Position numbers and translations under genes: made by a program. From assembly GCF_023380205.1 (NCBI RefSeq), contig NZ_CP093361.1:248001-312000 (forward strand): a DNA stretch of 64,000 nt, read 5' to 3'. This document shows, piece by piece, positions 1 to 9,689 of the stretch (positions are counted from its first letter, which is position 1; each line of letters opens with the position of its first letter). The notes under the pieces are model-generated. The model had not been told where the DNA came from. It saw only the letters and a list, made by a program, of their open reading frames with translations, and made no database searches. This DNA comes from Nicoliella spurrieriana (GTDB lineage: Bacteria; Bacillota; Bacilli; Lactobacillales; Lactobacillaceae).

Positions 1-1861
1 CTAAATTGATTGGATATAAGTTATTTCCAGGAAAGTTAACCGGGTGATTAACATTTGTATTAAAATCATGTTCACTATTTGAAGAATTATAAATTTTATA
101 ATCACTAAAGTTGCCTGATAGTCCAATCCCAATGCTATCAATATTTCCAGTTAACCATTCACGATGCCCCGGTCCATCCTGAGCCTTAATGTTGTTACCA
201 TCATTTAGATACTGTGTAACAACATCATATGGGGATGGATTTTCACCATTTGATGTTGCTGAAATATTACTAGTTGATGTTGCAGCAATTCCACGGTTCC
301 AGTCTTGATCACTCATAAAGGGTGGCTTGTAAACAGCTGATATATTGTGAGCAATGTAATTATCAAAATCGTTGTAAGTATTAACTGCGTTCAACAGATT
401 TGCCCCATATTGAGATTCAGTTGACCAACTGCTATTTTCAGAAACTGGATTCATCCCCACCATTTTCCGGAAAAAATTAATCCATTTAATACTATTATCA
501 ATATAATTCTGGTTTAATTTACCAACACTAAATGTACCATTCACGTTTGGCTTAGTATCATAAACATCCGAATCAGAATTACCATTGCCAATGGCAGCCG
601 CTTCACTCTTATATGCATTAATTTGCTTAATTTCATCACCTGTAAAGTACTTAGCTAATTCGCTGTTACTTGCGCTACTGGCAGCCGAGCTAGTGCTACT
701 ACTATTGTTGCTTGCATTTGATGCATTGCTAGCTGACTTTGCTGACGAGCTGGCGCTGTTGATATTCTGATTTGATTTTGATGCAGCACTGGATGCCTTT
801 GTTGACGAGCTGGCGCTGCTGCTATTCTGATTTGATTTTGATGCAGCACTGGATGCCTTTGTTGATGAACTAGCACTGTTACTAGCTTTACTTGCCGTTT
901 TACTGTTATTAGATTGATCACTAGATTTACTAGTCTGACTAGTAGTTGAAGCAGCAGTATTAGCGGCATTGTTACCAGCATTCGCGGCATTCGAAACCTT
1001 AGCACTACCGTTCGAGTTATTAGATGAACTAGCACTATTTGCAGCCTTGCTACTATTATTCGAGCCATTAGTAGCACTAGCAGCCCTACTACTTTCACTT
1101 GATTTTGTGGATGCTGAGTTAGCACTATTTACAGCCTTACTACTTCCATTCGAATTGTTAGCAGTGGAACTAGCGTGACTTAAAACGCCTGCACTACTGC
1201 TACCATTACTTGAATCACTAGTTACAGAAGTCCCAGTCATTCCCATTGGGGTGGTCGTTACAACGGTGCTAGTCCCACTACCGGTACTAGCATTTGGATC
1301 TCCAGTATAGCTAGTTTTATTTAACGTTGAATTTGCACTAGTTTGACTGGCTTGATCATAACCCACTCCCTGATTAATAGTTGGATTCACTGCGGTTGAA
1401 CTTGGGGTTTGGGGATTCTCGCCATTCAATGTGGAATTATTATTTGTGGTAGTACTCGTATTATGGGTAGTTGATTGCTGCTTAGCATGGTGCTTAGCCT
1501 TAGTTACCTTGACTAATCTTAGCTTGTGGCTTAATACGACCCCCTTCAGCTTCTTGCTCTTAATCAAGCTATAAGTCTGTTTCTTTCCCCTTTGGTTTTT
1601 AATCACATACTTGCGGTTCGTTTTAAAAACCGTATGTTTATGTTTTTTAAGGTTACTGATGGCATGGTTAAGATGATAGTTAGAATAAATAACCCCGTTC
1701 TTACCACGCACTTTTCGAGCATGACTCAATTTAACCGTCTTTTCCAGCTTCGCCCTCGTTGAAGGATGGGTTTTGGCAAATGCATTGACATCTGATAATC
1801 CAAACGTCCCCGTTGCAACCACTGCAACTGTAATTATTTTATAAATATTATTTTTCTTCAT
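1..1861 (-). CDS. Secreted serine-rich surface protein with CAP/SCP-like domain (C-terminus beyond left edge)
   Basis: An open frame of about 620 codons runs off the left edge of the window. It starts at an ATG at 1861 behind an AAGGAGA site. The N-terminus is a signal peptide (MKKNNIYKIITVAVVATGTF...), followed by a basic region of about 100 residues, then roughly 250 residues rich in Ser, Ala, Asn and Thr. The last readable 170 residues resemble the CAP (SCP/PR-1) fold: a WINFFRKMVGMNP stretch, then GHREWLTGNIDSIGIG, like the conserved GHRxWLL..IGIG motif of lactobacillus CAP proteins. CAP proteins are extracellular and their role in lactobacilli is mostly unknown; adhesion or wall association is an inference. 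Any wall anchor would lie outside the window. The low-complexity part contains a 60-bp tandem repeat. Confidence 0.8.
   Translation of the reverse strand, partial: MKKNNIYKIITVAVVATGTFGLSDVNAFAKTHPSTRAKLEKTVKLSHARKVRGKNGVIYSNYHLNHAISNLKKHKHTVFKTNRKYVIKNQRGKKQTYSLIKSKKLKGVVLSHKLRLVKVTKAKHHAKQQSTTHNTSTTTNNNSTLNGENPQTPSSTAVNPTINQGVGYDQASQTSANSTLNKTSYTGDPNASTGSGTSTVVTTTPMGMTGTSVTSDSSNGSSSAGVLSHASSTANNSNGSSKAVNSANSASTKSSESSRAASATNGSNNSSKAANSASSSNNSNGSAKVSNAANAGNNAANTAASTTSQTSKSSDQSNNSKTASKASNSASSSTKASSAASKSNQNSSSASSSTKASSAASKSNQNINSASSSAKSASNASNASNNSSSTSSAASSASNSELAKYFTGDEIKQINAYKSEAAAIGNGNSDSDVYDTKPNVNGTFSVGKLNQNYIDNSIKWINFFRKMVGMNPVSENSSWSTESQYGANLLNAVNTYNDFDNYIAHNISAVYKPPFMSDQDWNRGIAATSTSNISATSNGENPSPYDVVTQYLNDGNNIKAQDGPGHREWLTGNIDSIGIGLSGNFSDYKIYNSSNSEHDFNTNVNHPVNFPGNNLYPINL
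733..900. repeat. 60-bp tandem repeat in serine-rich region
   Basis: Three consecutive 60-bp units (733-780 partial, 793-840, 853-900) share long identical runs, for example the stretch encoding SASSSTKASSAASKS. The period is exactly 20 codons, so copy-number change would keep the reading frame and only alter the length of the Ser/Ala linker of the surface protein. Confidence 0.85.
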
Positions 1862-1982
1862 ATGTAATCTCCTTAATCAATATAATTAATATTCATTAAC
1901 TAAAATAATTATAAAATATTTAAATTTACTTATCAATCATTTACTATAATTAACCGTTGCTCACCAATATGATCCAAAATAA

Positions 1983-2012
1983 AAAAGCCGTCATTCCTTA
2001 CTAACGGCTTTA
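1983..2012 (-). terminator. Intrinsic terminator after the XRE regulator gene
   Basis: On the minus strand AAAGCCGT pairs with ACGGCTTT around a 13-base loop and is followed by a T run. It sits directly downstream of the regulator stop at 2020 and upstream of the surface-protein promoter. Confidence 0.75.
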
Positions 2013-2019
2013 ATTCGTA

Positions 2020-2700
2020 TTAATCAAATGGCCACCAAGCGATCCGCTTAGCCGTCACGGGTTCATCCTTTAGCTTACCCATGTATGTCGAACCCACTTG
2101 TTGTCGCATCGAAATTGGAATCTGATTTTTGGGAATTAAGCGAATTGATGAAACATATGATCCCTTATGCTTCACAGCTGCCCATCTCTGCTTATTACTA
2201 TAAGCCCCTGTATAAAATTTAAGCCAACTGCCATAGCCAAATTGATCGTCAGATACGTAGGCACTTACTTTTTTATTTAAAGCTGGACTCTTCGCTGGGA
2301 GGGTCGCATAACCAACCTGCGTTTTTAAAAATGGATTCACCGCGTCGATATATTCATTTTGGGTTGCACGGCCATACCCTAAGATCCCCAGCCACAGCAA
2401 TAAAATACAAAGGACTCCCAATCCGCTTGCTAAAATGACCGTAGACCGTTTATACTTTTGCTTTGCTCTTACATCATTACTAATTTGATTGACCATCGTG
2501 TTGTTTTCTCCCCTCAATAGTTCATCTAACGTCACGTTTAAAATGCCCCCAAGGTCGACCAGCGTATCCAAGTTCGGATAACTCAAATCATTTTCCCATC
2601 GTGATAACGTCTGCCGCGTCACGTGGAGTTGGTCTGCCAATTGTTGCTGGGTTAAACCAGCTGATTTGCGTTTATTTTTTAATACCGTTGCAAATTCCAA
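2020..2700 (-). CDS. XRE-family HTH regulator with one transmembrane segment
   Basis: This 226-residue protein has an N-terminal helix-turn-helix of the Cro/C1 type (LTQQQLADQLHVTRQTLSRWE), a linker, one hydrophobic segment near residues 90-112, and an extracytoplasmic C-terminus of about 110 residues. The TTG at 2700 is chosen because AAAGGAGTG lies 6 bases upstream; an upstream in-frame TTG at 2718 would place that site inside the coding region. DNA-binding proteins of this HTH-plus-membrane type often act as one-component sensors. The target is unknown. It stands alone between terminators, next to the divergent-free region before the surface-protein gene. Confidence 0.85.
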   Translation of the reverse strand: MEFATVLKNKRKSAGLTQQQLADQLHVTRQTLSRWENDLSYPNLDTLVDLGGILNVTLDELLRGENNTMVNQISNDVRAKQKYKRSTVILASGLGVLCILLLWLGILGYGRATQNEYIDAVNPFLKTQVGYATLPAKSPALNKKVSAYVSDDQFGYGSWLKFYTGAYSNKQRWAAVKHKGSYVSSIRLIPKNQIPISMRQQVGSTYMGKLKDEPVTAKRIAWWPFD

Positions 2701-2794
2701 ATTAGACACTCCTTTCAACCATCACGATAGCAAATTAGTTCCTAAATGTAACGCAATTATCATGTTACATCGTTGAGATAACAGTATTTTAAGC

Positions 2795-2826
2795 ATAAAA
2801 AAAGAAGCCGAAACGACTTCTTTTTT
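2795..2826 (-). terminator. Intrinsic terminator after nupC
   Basis: AAAAAAGAAG and CTTCTTTTTT flank a short loop. It lies just past the nupC stop on the minus strand; the A and T runs on both sides could let it work in both directions. Confidence 0.65.
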
Positions 2827-2840
2827 AATTATGAATGATT

Positions 2841-4094
2841 TTACCAAACAAATAAACCAACGATTCCAGCAGACATTAGTGAAACCAAGATTCCTGATAG
2901 TAGCATGTAAACCACGTTCTTACTAATTACGTCGTTATGAGCCCGATCAACGATTCCCTTGAATGCACCAACGATCATTCCAACCGTACTCAAGTTCGCA
3001 AATGAGGTAATAAAGACCACTAATTGAGCTTGGTAGTGTGGTGGAAAGACGCTGTGGTTATTAATGTTCTTTGTGATTTGTTGCATAATTACGAATTCAT
3101 TCGTAACTAACTTCTTCCCCATAAACTGAGCAAATTCAAATGCTTGATGGACATCTAATCCCATTAACCAAGCAAATGGGAACATGATGATTCCTAGAAT
3201 GTGTTCCAATGAAATCCACGGGTTAATGTATCCTAATAATTTATCAATCAACGCTGCTAGGGCAACGAAAGCAATTACGTTCGCGGTAATGATCAAGATC
3301 AACTTCCCGGCACCTAAGATGGAATCACCCAGGAATGAGAAGAATGGTTCGCGACCCTGATCTTCATCACCATCAGCAGCTTCGGCAGTTGCTTCAGCCA
3401 CATCAGCACTTGAGCCTAATTTAGCAATCGTATCCTCTTCAGGACTAACTTCAATTGGATTCAAAATACTAGTGATAATTACCGAGTTCAAAATGTTCAA
3501 TGGAACGGCAGTCAATACGAATTGACCGGGCACCAATTGAACGTATGCCCCAAGGATTGACGCGGTAACACATGACATGGACATCATCGCAATCGTTAAA
3601 TCACGATTAGCCTTCATTTGCTTTAACTGTAGTTGTGAAACCGCTAATGCTTCGGTATTCCCCAAAAACATCATTTCAACTGAGAAAAATGATTCGAACT
3701 TTGGTTGGCCAGTAACGAATGAAAGCCCCCGGCCAATCCATTTGATCAGGAATGGTAGGACCCCAATGTAAGTTAAGATATCAAACACTGGAACGATCAA
3801 AAGGATTGGAAGTAATGCACTAGTAACAAAGTCAGGTGTCTTCAAAGCAAGCCAACTAGGTAATGCAAATCCAATTCCGGCATTAGCAACTTGAACCAGG
3901 CTCGTAAAGCCATCGGCTGCCGCCTTAACTGCATCACGACCCCATGAAAATTCGGTCAATAGAAATGCAATCAATAAATTTAAAATTAAAACGGTGATAA
4001 CTGAACGCCAGTTAATTTTTTTACGGTTTTTCGAAAATAATACCGCAATCGCAAGGAATACAATAATTCCCACGATGTTAATTAAGAGATACAT
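2841..4094 (-). CDS. nupC: NupC-type concentrative nucleoside transporter
   Basis: A 417-residue polytopic membrane protein of the usual length for bacterial NupC/CNT proteins. Recognisable parts are the N-terminal hydrophobic helix and WRSVITVL segment, the gate-domain motif PxFxSFFSVEMMFLGNTEALA, and FANLSTVGMIVGAFKGI near the C-terminus. The family imports nucleosides with H+ or Na+. The ATG at 4094 follows GAAAGGAT at good spacing. It is the second gene of an operon behind the phosphopentomutase-like gene, 101 bases downstream of it, which fits a nucleoside salvage role. Which nucleosides it carries cannot be read from the sequence. Confidence 0.93.
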   Translation of the reverse strand: MYLLINIVGIIVFLAIAVLFSKNRKKINWRSVITVLILNLLIAFLLTEFSWGRDAVKAAADGFTSLVQVANAGIGFALPSWLALKTPDFVTSALLPILLIVPVFDILTYIGVLPFLIKWIGRGLSFVTGQPKFESFFSVEMMFLGNTEALAVSQLQLKQMKANRDLTIAMMSMSCVTASILGAYVQLVPGQFVLTAVPLNILNSVIITSILNPIEVSPEEDTIAKLGSSADVAEATAEAADGDEDQGREPFFSFLGDSILGAGKLILIITANVIAFVALAALIDKLLGYINPWISLEHILGIIMFPFAWLMGLDVHQAFEFAQFMGKKLVTNEFVIMQQITKNINNHSVFPPHYQAQLVVFITSFANLSTVGMIVGAFKGIVDRAHNDVISKNVVYMLLSGILVSLMSAGIVGLFVW

Positions 4095-4195
4095 TAAAAA
4101 CTAATCCTTTCTATTAATAAGAACTAAATTTAACCATGCAACTAAAGCAACAAATCACCAGTTTGTCACACATCACTCCTCTCAAGTTAGTGGAT

Positions 4196-5026
4196 TTACC
4201 GATCTAATTCGTGCAATAAGCTATGCTTAAAATCACTCTTACTCATTGGACTAGTAAAATTATCCATGATGGTAGTTGCAACGTCGCCTAAAGTGCGCCG
4301 AATACCAAGCGAATGGCCTTCCTGGTAATGCTTAGTATATAGAATAATTGGTAAGTATTCACGAGTAGTCGGTTTATCAATCGCAATGTCCTTAGCAAAA
4401 CTTGCTGTTACCATTAATAAATCGGTATCAAGCATTGTATCCATCAATAACTGGATTTGCTTATCCACGACCATTAACCGACTAGCATAGGCACTTGCAT
4501 TATTTTGACGGGCAGCAATTGCTAATTCTGGCACCTGGTTATAAATAATCCCCTCTTCAACCTTCTTTAGGTTATAGAGCACTTCCACGAAGGAAACATC
4601 ATCACTAGCGCATTGAACCTGCTTACAGACATCTTGTGATTCCAGATAGTTAACAAATCTTGAAATTAAAACATTTGAAAACCCCTGGCGCGCTAAATTA
4701 TTAAAGATACTCACTACTCGTAATGGCTCCGAATAATCAAACATTTCGCGAAGCGTTGAAGATGCGTGACTAGTCTTTACCTGAGCATGCATCTTACCAT
4801 AAAACCCCTTGGGATGTTCAACCATTGGGATGGTCGTTAGTTCATGATCCCAGCGAATGTTACCAAAACCAAGTGATTCTAAAGCTGGTAATCTAAGTCG
4901 ATCTGCGAATTGCTCGTCTAAATGGCCAATCGTATCAGCACCAATTGAATCATAACGGTTTGCATCACTTGCTTCACCCATCCCGAGCGAAGCCAAGTCA
5001 ATAATGATAATTCGCCGAAAATTCAT
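4196..5026 (-). CDS. Phosphopentomutase-like protein lacking catalytic residues (probable pseudoenzyme)
   Basis: The 276-residue protein resembles DeoB phosphopentomutase at both ends: LASLGMGEASDANRYDSIGADTIGH at the start (compare DSxGIGEAPDAxxFGDxGxxTxGH), HPKGFYGKM, TREYLPIILY, and LGDVATTIMDNF at the end. DeoB is usually about 390 residues. The active-site DTMTGHWE segment is replaced by an unrelated sequence (KTSHASSTLREM), the TADHGND metal motif reads TASFAKD, and TDHTREY reads KPTTREY, so the phosphorylated Thr and nearly all metal ligands are gone. The frame is intact with a good AAGGGG site, so it is not an obvious pseudogene. Sharing an operon with nupC suggests a sensing or regulatory role; mutase activity is not expected. 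Confidence 0.8.
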   Translation of the reverse strand: MNFRRIIIIDLASLGMGEASDANRYDSIGADTIGHLDEQFADRLRLPALESLGFGNIRWDHELTTIPMVEHPKGFYGKMHAQVKTSHASSTLREMFDYSEPLRVVSIFNNLARQGFSNVLISRFVNYLESQDVCKQVQCASDDVSFVEVLYNLKKVEEGIIYNQVPELAIAARQNNASAYASRLMVVDKQIQLLMDTMLDTDLLMVTASFAKDIAIDKPTTREYLPIILYTKHYQEGHSLGIRRTLGDVATTIMDNFTSPMSKSDFKHSLLHELDR

Positions 5027-5072
5027 TTCTACAACCCCTTAATTTTTAAGAATCGTTTAAATCTTTATAACG

Positions 5073-5101
5073 ATTATAGCAGTGTATTAATTGTTAGTAA
5101 A
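5073..5101 (-). promoter_or_regulatory. Promoter of the phosphopentomutase-like/nupC operon
   Basis: On the minus strand TTTACT and TATAAT are separated by 17 bases, about 47 bases upstream of the operon's first start codon. Confidence 0.6.
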
Positions 5102-5130
5102 TAGCATTTAATTTACTAGTCACAAAAAAA

Positions 5131-5164
5131 GCTTTTGTAAATTTAAAAATAAACTTACAAAAGC
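5131..5164. other. Perfect 10-bp inverted repeat in the divergent promoter region
   Basis: GCTTTTGTAA and TTACAAAAGC flank a 14-base spacer between two divergent operons. On the minus strand it ends in a T run and would look like a terminator, but it lies upstream of the minus-strand promoter. It may be a leftover terminator or an operator. Confidence 0.5.
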
Positions 5165-5288
5165 AGCTTAACCATGACTAATTTAGTTAGCCCCTGCCAA
5201 GGAACTTTATTATAGCACTTAATTTCATGTTATTTTTGAATTGGTTACTATATAATAGAGATAATACTATATTTAAGGAGGAACTGTC

Positions 5289-5897
5289 TTGAAAATACTT
5301 GCATTAGGTGATTCAATCACCAATGGTTACGATGGTGAGCGTGACCTAACCAATGGTACATACCCACAGGAACTTAGTAAGTTATTGAACTGCGAGGTAA
5401 CTAACTACGGGGTGAACAATGCGATGATCACCCGCCATGAATATGGTGATCTCACCCCCCGGGTAAATAGCGTTGACTTTACCAAATATGACCTCATCAT
5501 CATCTTTTACGGCACCAACGATTACGCTCACATGTCATCGTCACTAACTGACGTTGAGAACGAATTGGGCCATGCCGTTGAAGCCATCAAGGCCAAGAAT
5601 CCAAAAGCAACCCTTTTAGGCATCGTGCCAATGAACCGGTGGGATTTTAACCACAATGCGGATCAAATCGTGCGGGGGGGTGGCTACACATTCCACCAAT
5701 TACAAGCTGGCATTGCTAAAACGTATGCAGAACATGAAGTCGCATGCCTTGATTGGAATAAAGTGGCCCCACGGTTATTAACTGATGATAACTACCAAGA
5801 GCGGCTTCATGATTCACACCTCCACCCCAACGCAAAAATGTATGGTATCATGGCTGATTATATTGCTAAATTTATTCGAGAGCACCATTTAATTTAG
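5289..5897 (+). CDS. GDSL/SGNH-family esterase or acylhydrolase
   Basis: A 202-residue cytoplasmic protein with the SGNH blocks in order: LALGDSITNGYD (block I, nucleophile Ser), a Gly/Asn region, YGTNDY (block III, Asn), and DSHLHPNA (block V, Asp and His). No signal peptide is seen. The TTG start at 5289 is backed by AAGGAGG 7 bases upstream. It is followed after 13 bases by a LysR gene, so the two are probably cotranscribed. The family hydrolyses esters or thioesters; the substrate is unknown. A weak promoter, TTGAAT with GATAAT, lies at 5236-5265. Confidence 0.88.
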   Translation: MKILALGDSITNGYDGERDLTNGTYPQELSKLLNCEVTNYGVNNAMITRHEYGDLTPRVNSVDFTKYDLIIIFYGTNDYAHMSSSLTDVENELGHAVEAIKAKNPKATLLGIVPMNRWDFNHNADQIVRGGGYTFHQLQAGIAKTYAEHEVACLDWNKVAPRLLTDDNYQERLHDSHLHPNAKMYGIMADYIAKFIREHHLI

Positions 5898-5910
5898 GAG
5901 GGGTAACGCT

Positions 5911-6804
5911 ATGATTTCATTTGCTTACCGCGCATTCAGCGCCGTAGTGCAAGAAAAGAGTTTTTATAAGGCTGCTAAGCTATTAGACGTTACCCCATCA
6001 GCAATTAGCCATGCCATCAACCAACTAGAAAAGTTTCTGGGGTTTTCGGTCTTCATTAGAAACCGGTCCGGCGTGAAGTTAACCGCCGATGGGAATGCGG
6101 TGATGCCAATCATCCAAGACATTATTAATACCCAACACCGCTTGGAACAAGAGGCTGCTAACATCACCGGTCTTAACGCTGGTTCCGTTCGATTAGGAGC
6201 ATTTAGTAGTGTTTGTATCAACTGGCTCCCCCAAATCATTAGTTCATTTCGTGCTCAGTATCCAGATATTTTAATTACGGTCGACCAGGACTCATACGAT
6301 GATATCAGTAACGATGCCAAGTTGGGTACCATTGACATTGGTTTTACCTGTGATCCCATCATTGAGAAATTAATCAAGGTCCCGTTGGTCAAAGATCAAA
6401 TTTATTGCATCACTCCCAATGACTTCATCCCGATCAATGGTAAAACGATTACCATCGAAGACGTAAAACACCAAAGTTTTATTCTTCAACGAAGTGATTA
6501 TTACGGTGATACTAAGAAGGTGTTGGACCGTTACAACGTTACTAACACCGCCCTCCAATTTAGTATTGATGATCAATCAATGTTGGCAATGGTCAAAAGT
6601 AAATTAGGAATGGGAATTCTACCTAAGTTAGCATTAACTAACGTTCCAAACGGGGTCAAAGTCTATCCATTTGACCAAAAATACTACCGAACGATTTACC
6701 TAGTGATTAATTCAATTCAAATTAAAACCCCTGCTACTAGGCGGATGCTAAATCATATTAAGGAGTTCATTCAAAAGCGTTATCCAACCGGAATTTTAGA
6801 ATAA
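5911..6804 (+). CDS. LysR-family transcriptional regulator
   Basis: A 297-residue protein of standard LysR length. The N-terminal winged HTH reads FSAVVQEKSFYKAAKLLDVTPSAISHAI with the typical QLEK and LF/VFIRNR continuation; the rest matches the periplasmic-binding-like effector domain. The ATG at 5911 follows TAGGAGGGG. It sits 13 bases behind the GDSL gene and ends at a strong terminator, so it may regulate its own operon, although LysR genes are more often divergent from their targets. The effector is unknown. Confidence 0.9.
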   Translation: MISFAYRAFSAVVQEKSFYKAAKLLDVTPSAISHAINQLEKFLGFSVFIRNRSGVKLTADGNAVMPIIQDIINTQHRLEQEAANITGLNAGSVRLGAFSSVCINWLPQIISSFRAQYPDILITVDQDSYDDISNDAKLGTIDIGFTCDPIIEKLIKVPLVKDQIYCITPNDFIPINGKTITIEDVKHQSFILQRSDYYGDTKKVLDRYNVTNTALQFSIDDQSMLAMVKSKLGMGILPKLALTNVPNGVKVYPFDQKYYRTIYLVINSIQIKTPATRRMLNHIKEFIQKRYPTGILE

Positions 6805-6832
6805 AAAAACTGCTCAAATGAGCAGTTTTTTT
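6803..6832. terminator. Bidirectional terminator between LysR and ABC exporter genes
   Basis: AAAAAACTGCTC and GAGCAGTTTTTT flank a 4-base loop, with A and T runs on opposite sides, between two convergent genes. Confidence 0.9.
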
Positions 6833-6847
6833 AGGATTAATATTAAA

Positions 6848-8791
6848 TTATTCAGCACTTAAACTTTCAATCGGATCTAATTTAGCAGCCCGACTTGCAG
6901 GTAGCATTGCAGCCAATAGGTTAATAATGATTGCAACTACGATTCCGAAGATTGCGTTACCAGCTGTAATTTGAATAATTGAGTAGTGGATGGCACCACT
7001 AGCAGCAGAATTAATTCCCCATTCAATCAAGTAAGCAACGATTGTTGCTGAAATTGATGAGAACAATCCAAGTAGTAATGCTTCACTAAAGAATAGGCCA
7101 CGAACGTTCCCCTTGGTAACCCCGAGGGCCCGGAGGATCCCAATTTCCTTAGTTCTTTCAGCAACACTGATGTAAAGAACCACGATAATCATGATTGCAG
7201 AAACCAATAATGAGATTCCAGCAATTGCAGCTAATACGTTAACTGCTAAGCTAATGTAAGTGTTCAAGGTCGAAACAATCGATCCGGCACCGGTAATTTG
7301 GAAGTCCTTCTTACCATTCGAATCCTTCAATGCCTTAATTTTATCTTGAGTTGGTTGTACTTCAGCAACCCCACCCTTGATGTTAGCAGTTACAAAGTTC
7401 GTCTTTAAGGTCTGGTTATTATCCTTATAGATACTCTTTAAAGTATCGTAGCTAACTGCGATCACTGGCGAAGCACTATCACTAATTCCACTAACCGTAA
7501 CCTTTTGACTCATTTGAATTGGTTGACCGTTCTTACCAGTAGCAGCAAATGCAAGGTTAATCTTCTTACCAACTAATGCCTTGTAGTTACTCTGCATCTT
7601 TTGTGCAATGCTCTTTGGTAGTAAGACCGTGTTCTTCTTGGTTGGCTTATCACCCTGCTTAATGCTCTTTTCAAGCATCGTTGAGTTATAAGTTTGTAGC
7701 ACCTGTCCCTGAACGTTCTTATCCTTGTAGGTTAACTGGGGACTAACTGCCATTGAGCCCTTTTCAACTGACTTAACGTTCTTAACATTATCAAGCTTGT
7801 CAATATCCTTGCTAGTCACGTTAGATTTTAAAATGGCGGATGCATCAGTGCCACTATCAGCTTTCCCCTTGGTAACCTGAACTGAATTAGGGTTAATTTG
7901 ATCGTAAATTTGATGATTAATATAACCCTTAATTCCGTTTCCAAGCCCCAACATGAAGATCACACTAAAGATTCCAATCGCACCCCCGAAAATAATCAAG
8001 AGGTTTCGCTTCAAATTGTATGTCATTTGTTGGAATGCCATTCTAAATGTGTCTACCATTCTAAGTGGATGCAGCTTCATTCCACTGGATGGTTCGGTTT
8101 GGTATGGATCACGAAGTTGCTTATCACTATCGATCTTCCCACTTGCCATGTGCACAATTCTAGTCCCGTAGGCAGCGACCTTATCAGAGTGGGTAACCGT
8201 AAGCACTAGTTTCCCTTCGGAAGCAATTTCATCCAATAGCTTTAGGATTTCATCGGTATTTTGAGCATCCAAAGCTCCGGTTGGTTCATCAGCAATAATG
8301 ATATCTGGATCAGAAGCTAATGCCCGCGCAATTGCGACCCGTTGTTTTTGTCCACCGGATAATTGATTTGGGTGCTTATGAATGTGATCACCTAATCCAA
8401 CCCGCTTTAATAGGGTTTCTGAACGCTTATTTTGTTCAGCTCTTGATAAATCACTCATTTCAAGGGCGACCCGTACGTTATCCAAAATGGTCATGTGCCC
8501 AATCAAGTTAAAGTTTTGGAAGATAAACCCAATTGTTTTACGACGGTATTCATCTAATTGCTTATCAGTATCATGCCTAAGGGAATTTCCGTCTAATAAC
8601 ACGTCCCCTTGGTAGTTACTATCTAGTCCCCCAATAATGTTCATTAAAGTGGATTTACCACCACCTGATTCTCCCAATAGTGAAACAAATTCACCATGGT
8701 TAAATTTTAGGCTGATCCCCTTTAAGACTTTAAATTCTTCTTTGCCGAGGTAGTAAGACTTTTGAATATCTTTTAACTCTAGTAAAGCCAT
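6848..8791 (-). CDS. MacB-type ABC transporter, fused ATPase and permease
   Basis: A 647-residue fusion. Residues 1-225 are an ABC ATPase of the LolD/MacB class with Walker [10 protein letters not shown], signature [15 protein letters not shown] and Walker [14 protein letters not shown] transmembrane helix near residues 265-285 precedes a large extracytoplasmic domain of about 230 residues, and three helices with the FtsX-like signature ([27 protein letters not shown]) close the protein. Such proteins work as homodimers and export peptides, antibiotics or lipoproteins by mechanotransmission. The start follows GAGAGGGG. The gene stands alone and has no histidine kinase or regulator beside it. 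Confidence 0.92.
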   Translation of the reverse strand: MALLELKDIQKSYYLGKEEFKVLKGISLKFNHGEFVSLLGESGGGKSTLMNIIGGLDSNYQGDVLLDGNSLRHDTDKQLDEYRRKTIGFIFQNFNLIGHMTILDNVRVALEMSDLSRAEQNKRSETLLKRVGLGDHIHKHPNQLSGGQKQRVAIARALASDPDIIIADEPTGALDAQNTDEILKLLDEIASEGKLVLTVTHSDKVAAYGTRIVHMASGKIDSDKQLRDPYQTEPSSGMKLHPLRMVDTFRMAFQQMTYNLKRNLLIIFGGAIGIFSVIFMLGLGNGIKGYINHQIYDQINPNSVQVTKGKADSGTDASAILKSNVTSKDIDKLDNVKNVKSVEKGSMAVSPQLTYKDKNVQGQVLQTYNSTMLEKSIKQGDKPTKKNTVLLPKSIAQKMQSNYKALVGKKINLAFAATGKNGQPIQMSQKVTVSGISDSASPVIAVSYDTLKSIYKDNNQTLKTNFVTANIKGGVAEVQPTQDKIKALKDSNGKKDFQITGAGSIVSTLNTYISLAVNVLAAIAGISLLVSAIMIIVVLYISVAERTKEIGILRALGVTKGNVRGLFFSEALLLGLFSSISATIVAYLIEWGINSAASGAIHYSIIQITAGNAIFGIVVAIIINLLAAMLPASRAAKLDPIESLSAE

Positions 8792-9056
8792 TTGTGTTCC
8801 CCTCTCAATCTAGTTAATTTTAGAATTGTTTGTTAACTTTGTTTCCAATAGTATATCAGAATCTAATAATAGTTAAAAGTAATTACTAATTTAATTTGTT
8901 TAAGAATCCATAAAGAACTAAAAATTAGAATTTATATTTGTAATCATATCCATATCAGTGTACGATATAAAAATCGTGCATTTTACATTCTTTGTATTTT
9001 CTACTAACTAGAATTAAAATTAACTATATTAGATAATTGATAAGGAGCGATTAATA

Positions 9057-9500
9057 ATGGAAATCAAGTGGCACTTAGAATCATTTGAACATCTAATGAA
9101 TGACGAAATTTGGCAAATTTATGCCCGCCGGGTTCAAGTTTTTGTGGTTGAACAAAATCGGGCATTTCAAGAAATTGATAAATTAGACAAACACGCATTT
9201 CATTTATGGGCAACCGATGAGAACGATAAGGTCGTTGCATACGCACGAATCTATCGAGAAGAAGACTATATCTCATTCGGCCGGGTCCTAACCACTCCTG
9301 ATACCCGTGGCACTGGAATGGGTAAGCAGTTAATGGATCACGTAATGAAGGCCATTGCTGACGTCTTCCCCGGTGAACCAGTTAAAATTCATGCTCAGGC
9401 TGATAAACAGCATTTCTATGAAAAATTCGGCTTTGTTGCCCACGGTGATGAATACACCCATATTCATACTCCCCACATCTTTATGGTGAAGGAAAAATAA
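9057..9500 (+). CDS. GNAT-family acetyltransferase, ElaA-like
   Basis: A 147-residue protein matching the ElaA subgroup: YARRVQVFVVEQNRAFQEIDKLDKHAFH near the start, then ARIYREEDYISFGRV, and the acetyl-CoA-binding TRGTGMGKQLM and KIHAQADKQHFYEKFGF. The family transfers acetyl groups from acetyl-CoA to amines; the substrate is not known. The start follows AAGGAGC. The gene is monocistronic and ends at a strong terminator. Confidence 0.9.
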   Translation: MEIKWHLESFEHLMNDEIWQIYARRVQVFVVEQNRAFQEIDKLDKHAFHLWATDENDKVVAYARIYREEDYISFGRVLTTPDTRGTGMGKQLMDHVMKAIADVFPGEPVKIHAQADKQHFYEKFGFVAHGDEYTHIHTPHIFMVKEK

Positions 9501-9513
9501 TGCTCACTCAATC

Positions 9514-9551
9514 ATGGTTATTCGAATTTAAATTCGAATAACCATTTTTTA
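9514..9551 (+). terminator. Intrinsic terminator after the ElaA-like gene
   Basis: A perfect palindrome built from ATGGTTATTCGAAT and its complement around a 4-base centre, followed by a T run. Confidence 0.9.
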
Positions 9552-9689
9552 TTAATAACCGCTCATCATTAATAAATCCGTAAAGATAATCAACCATTGT
9601 TGAATTAAATACGAGTATAATTACTTTTAACTATAAATACAAACGACTTTTATTAAACAAAAGTTGATTAAAATGAATGGAGAGTTGAT

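Noticed and set aside
733-900. CRISPR array
   Set aside because: The repeats are directly adjacent, coding and in frame, with no unique spacers and no cas genes nearby.
655-1178. Two long open frames in the other frames of the serine-rich region
   Set aside because: They are Leu/Ala/Val-rich by-products of the low-complexity Ser/Ala coding sequence, and lack ribosome sites and domains.
7898-8511. Three plus-strand frames of 60-100 codons
   Set aside because: They lie antisense to the well-conserved ATPase-permease gene and have no ribosome sites.
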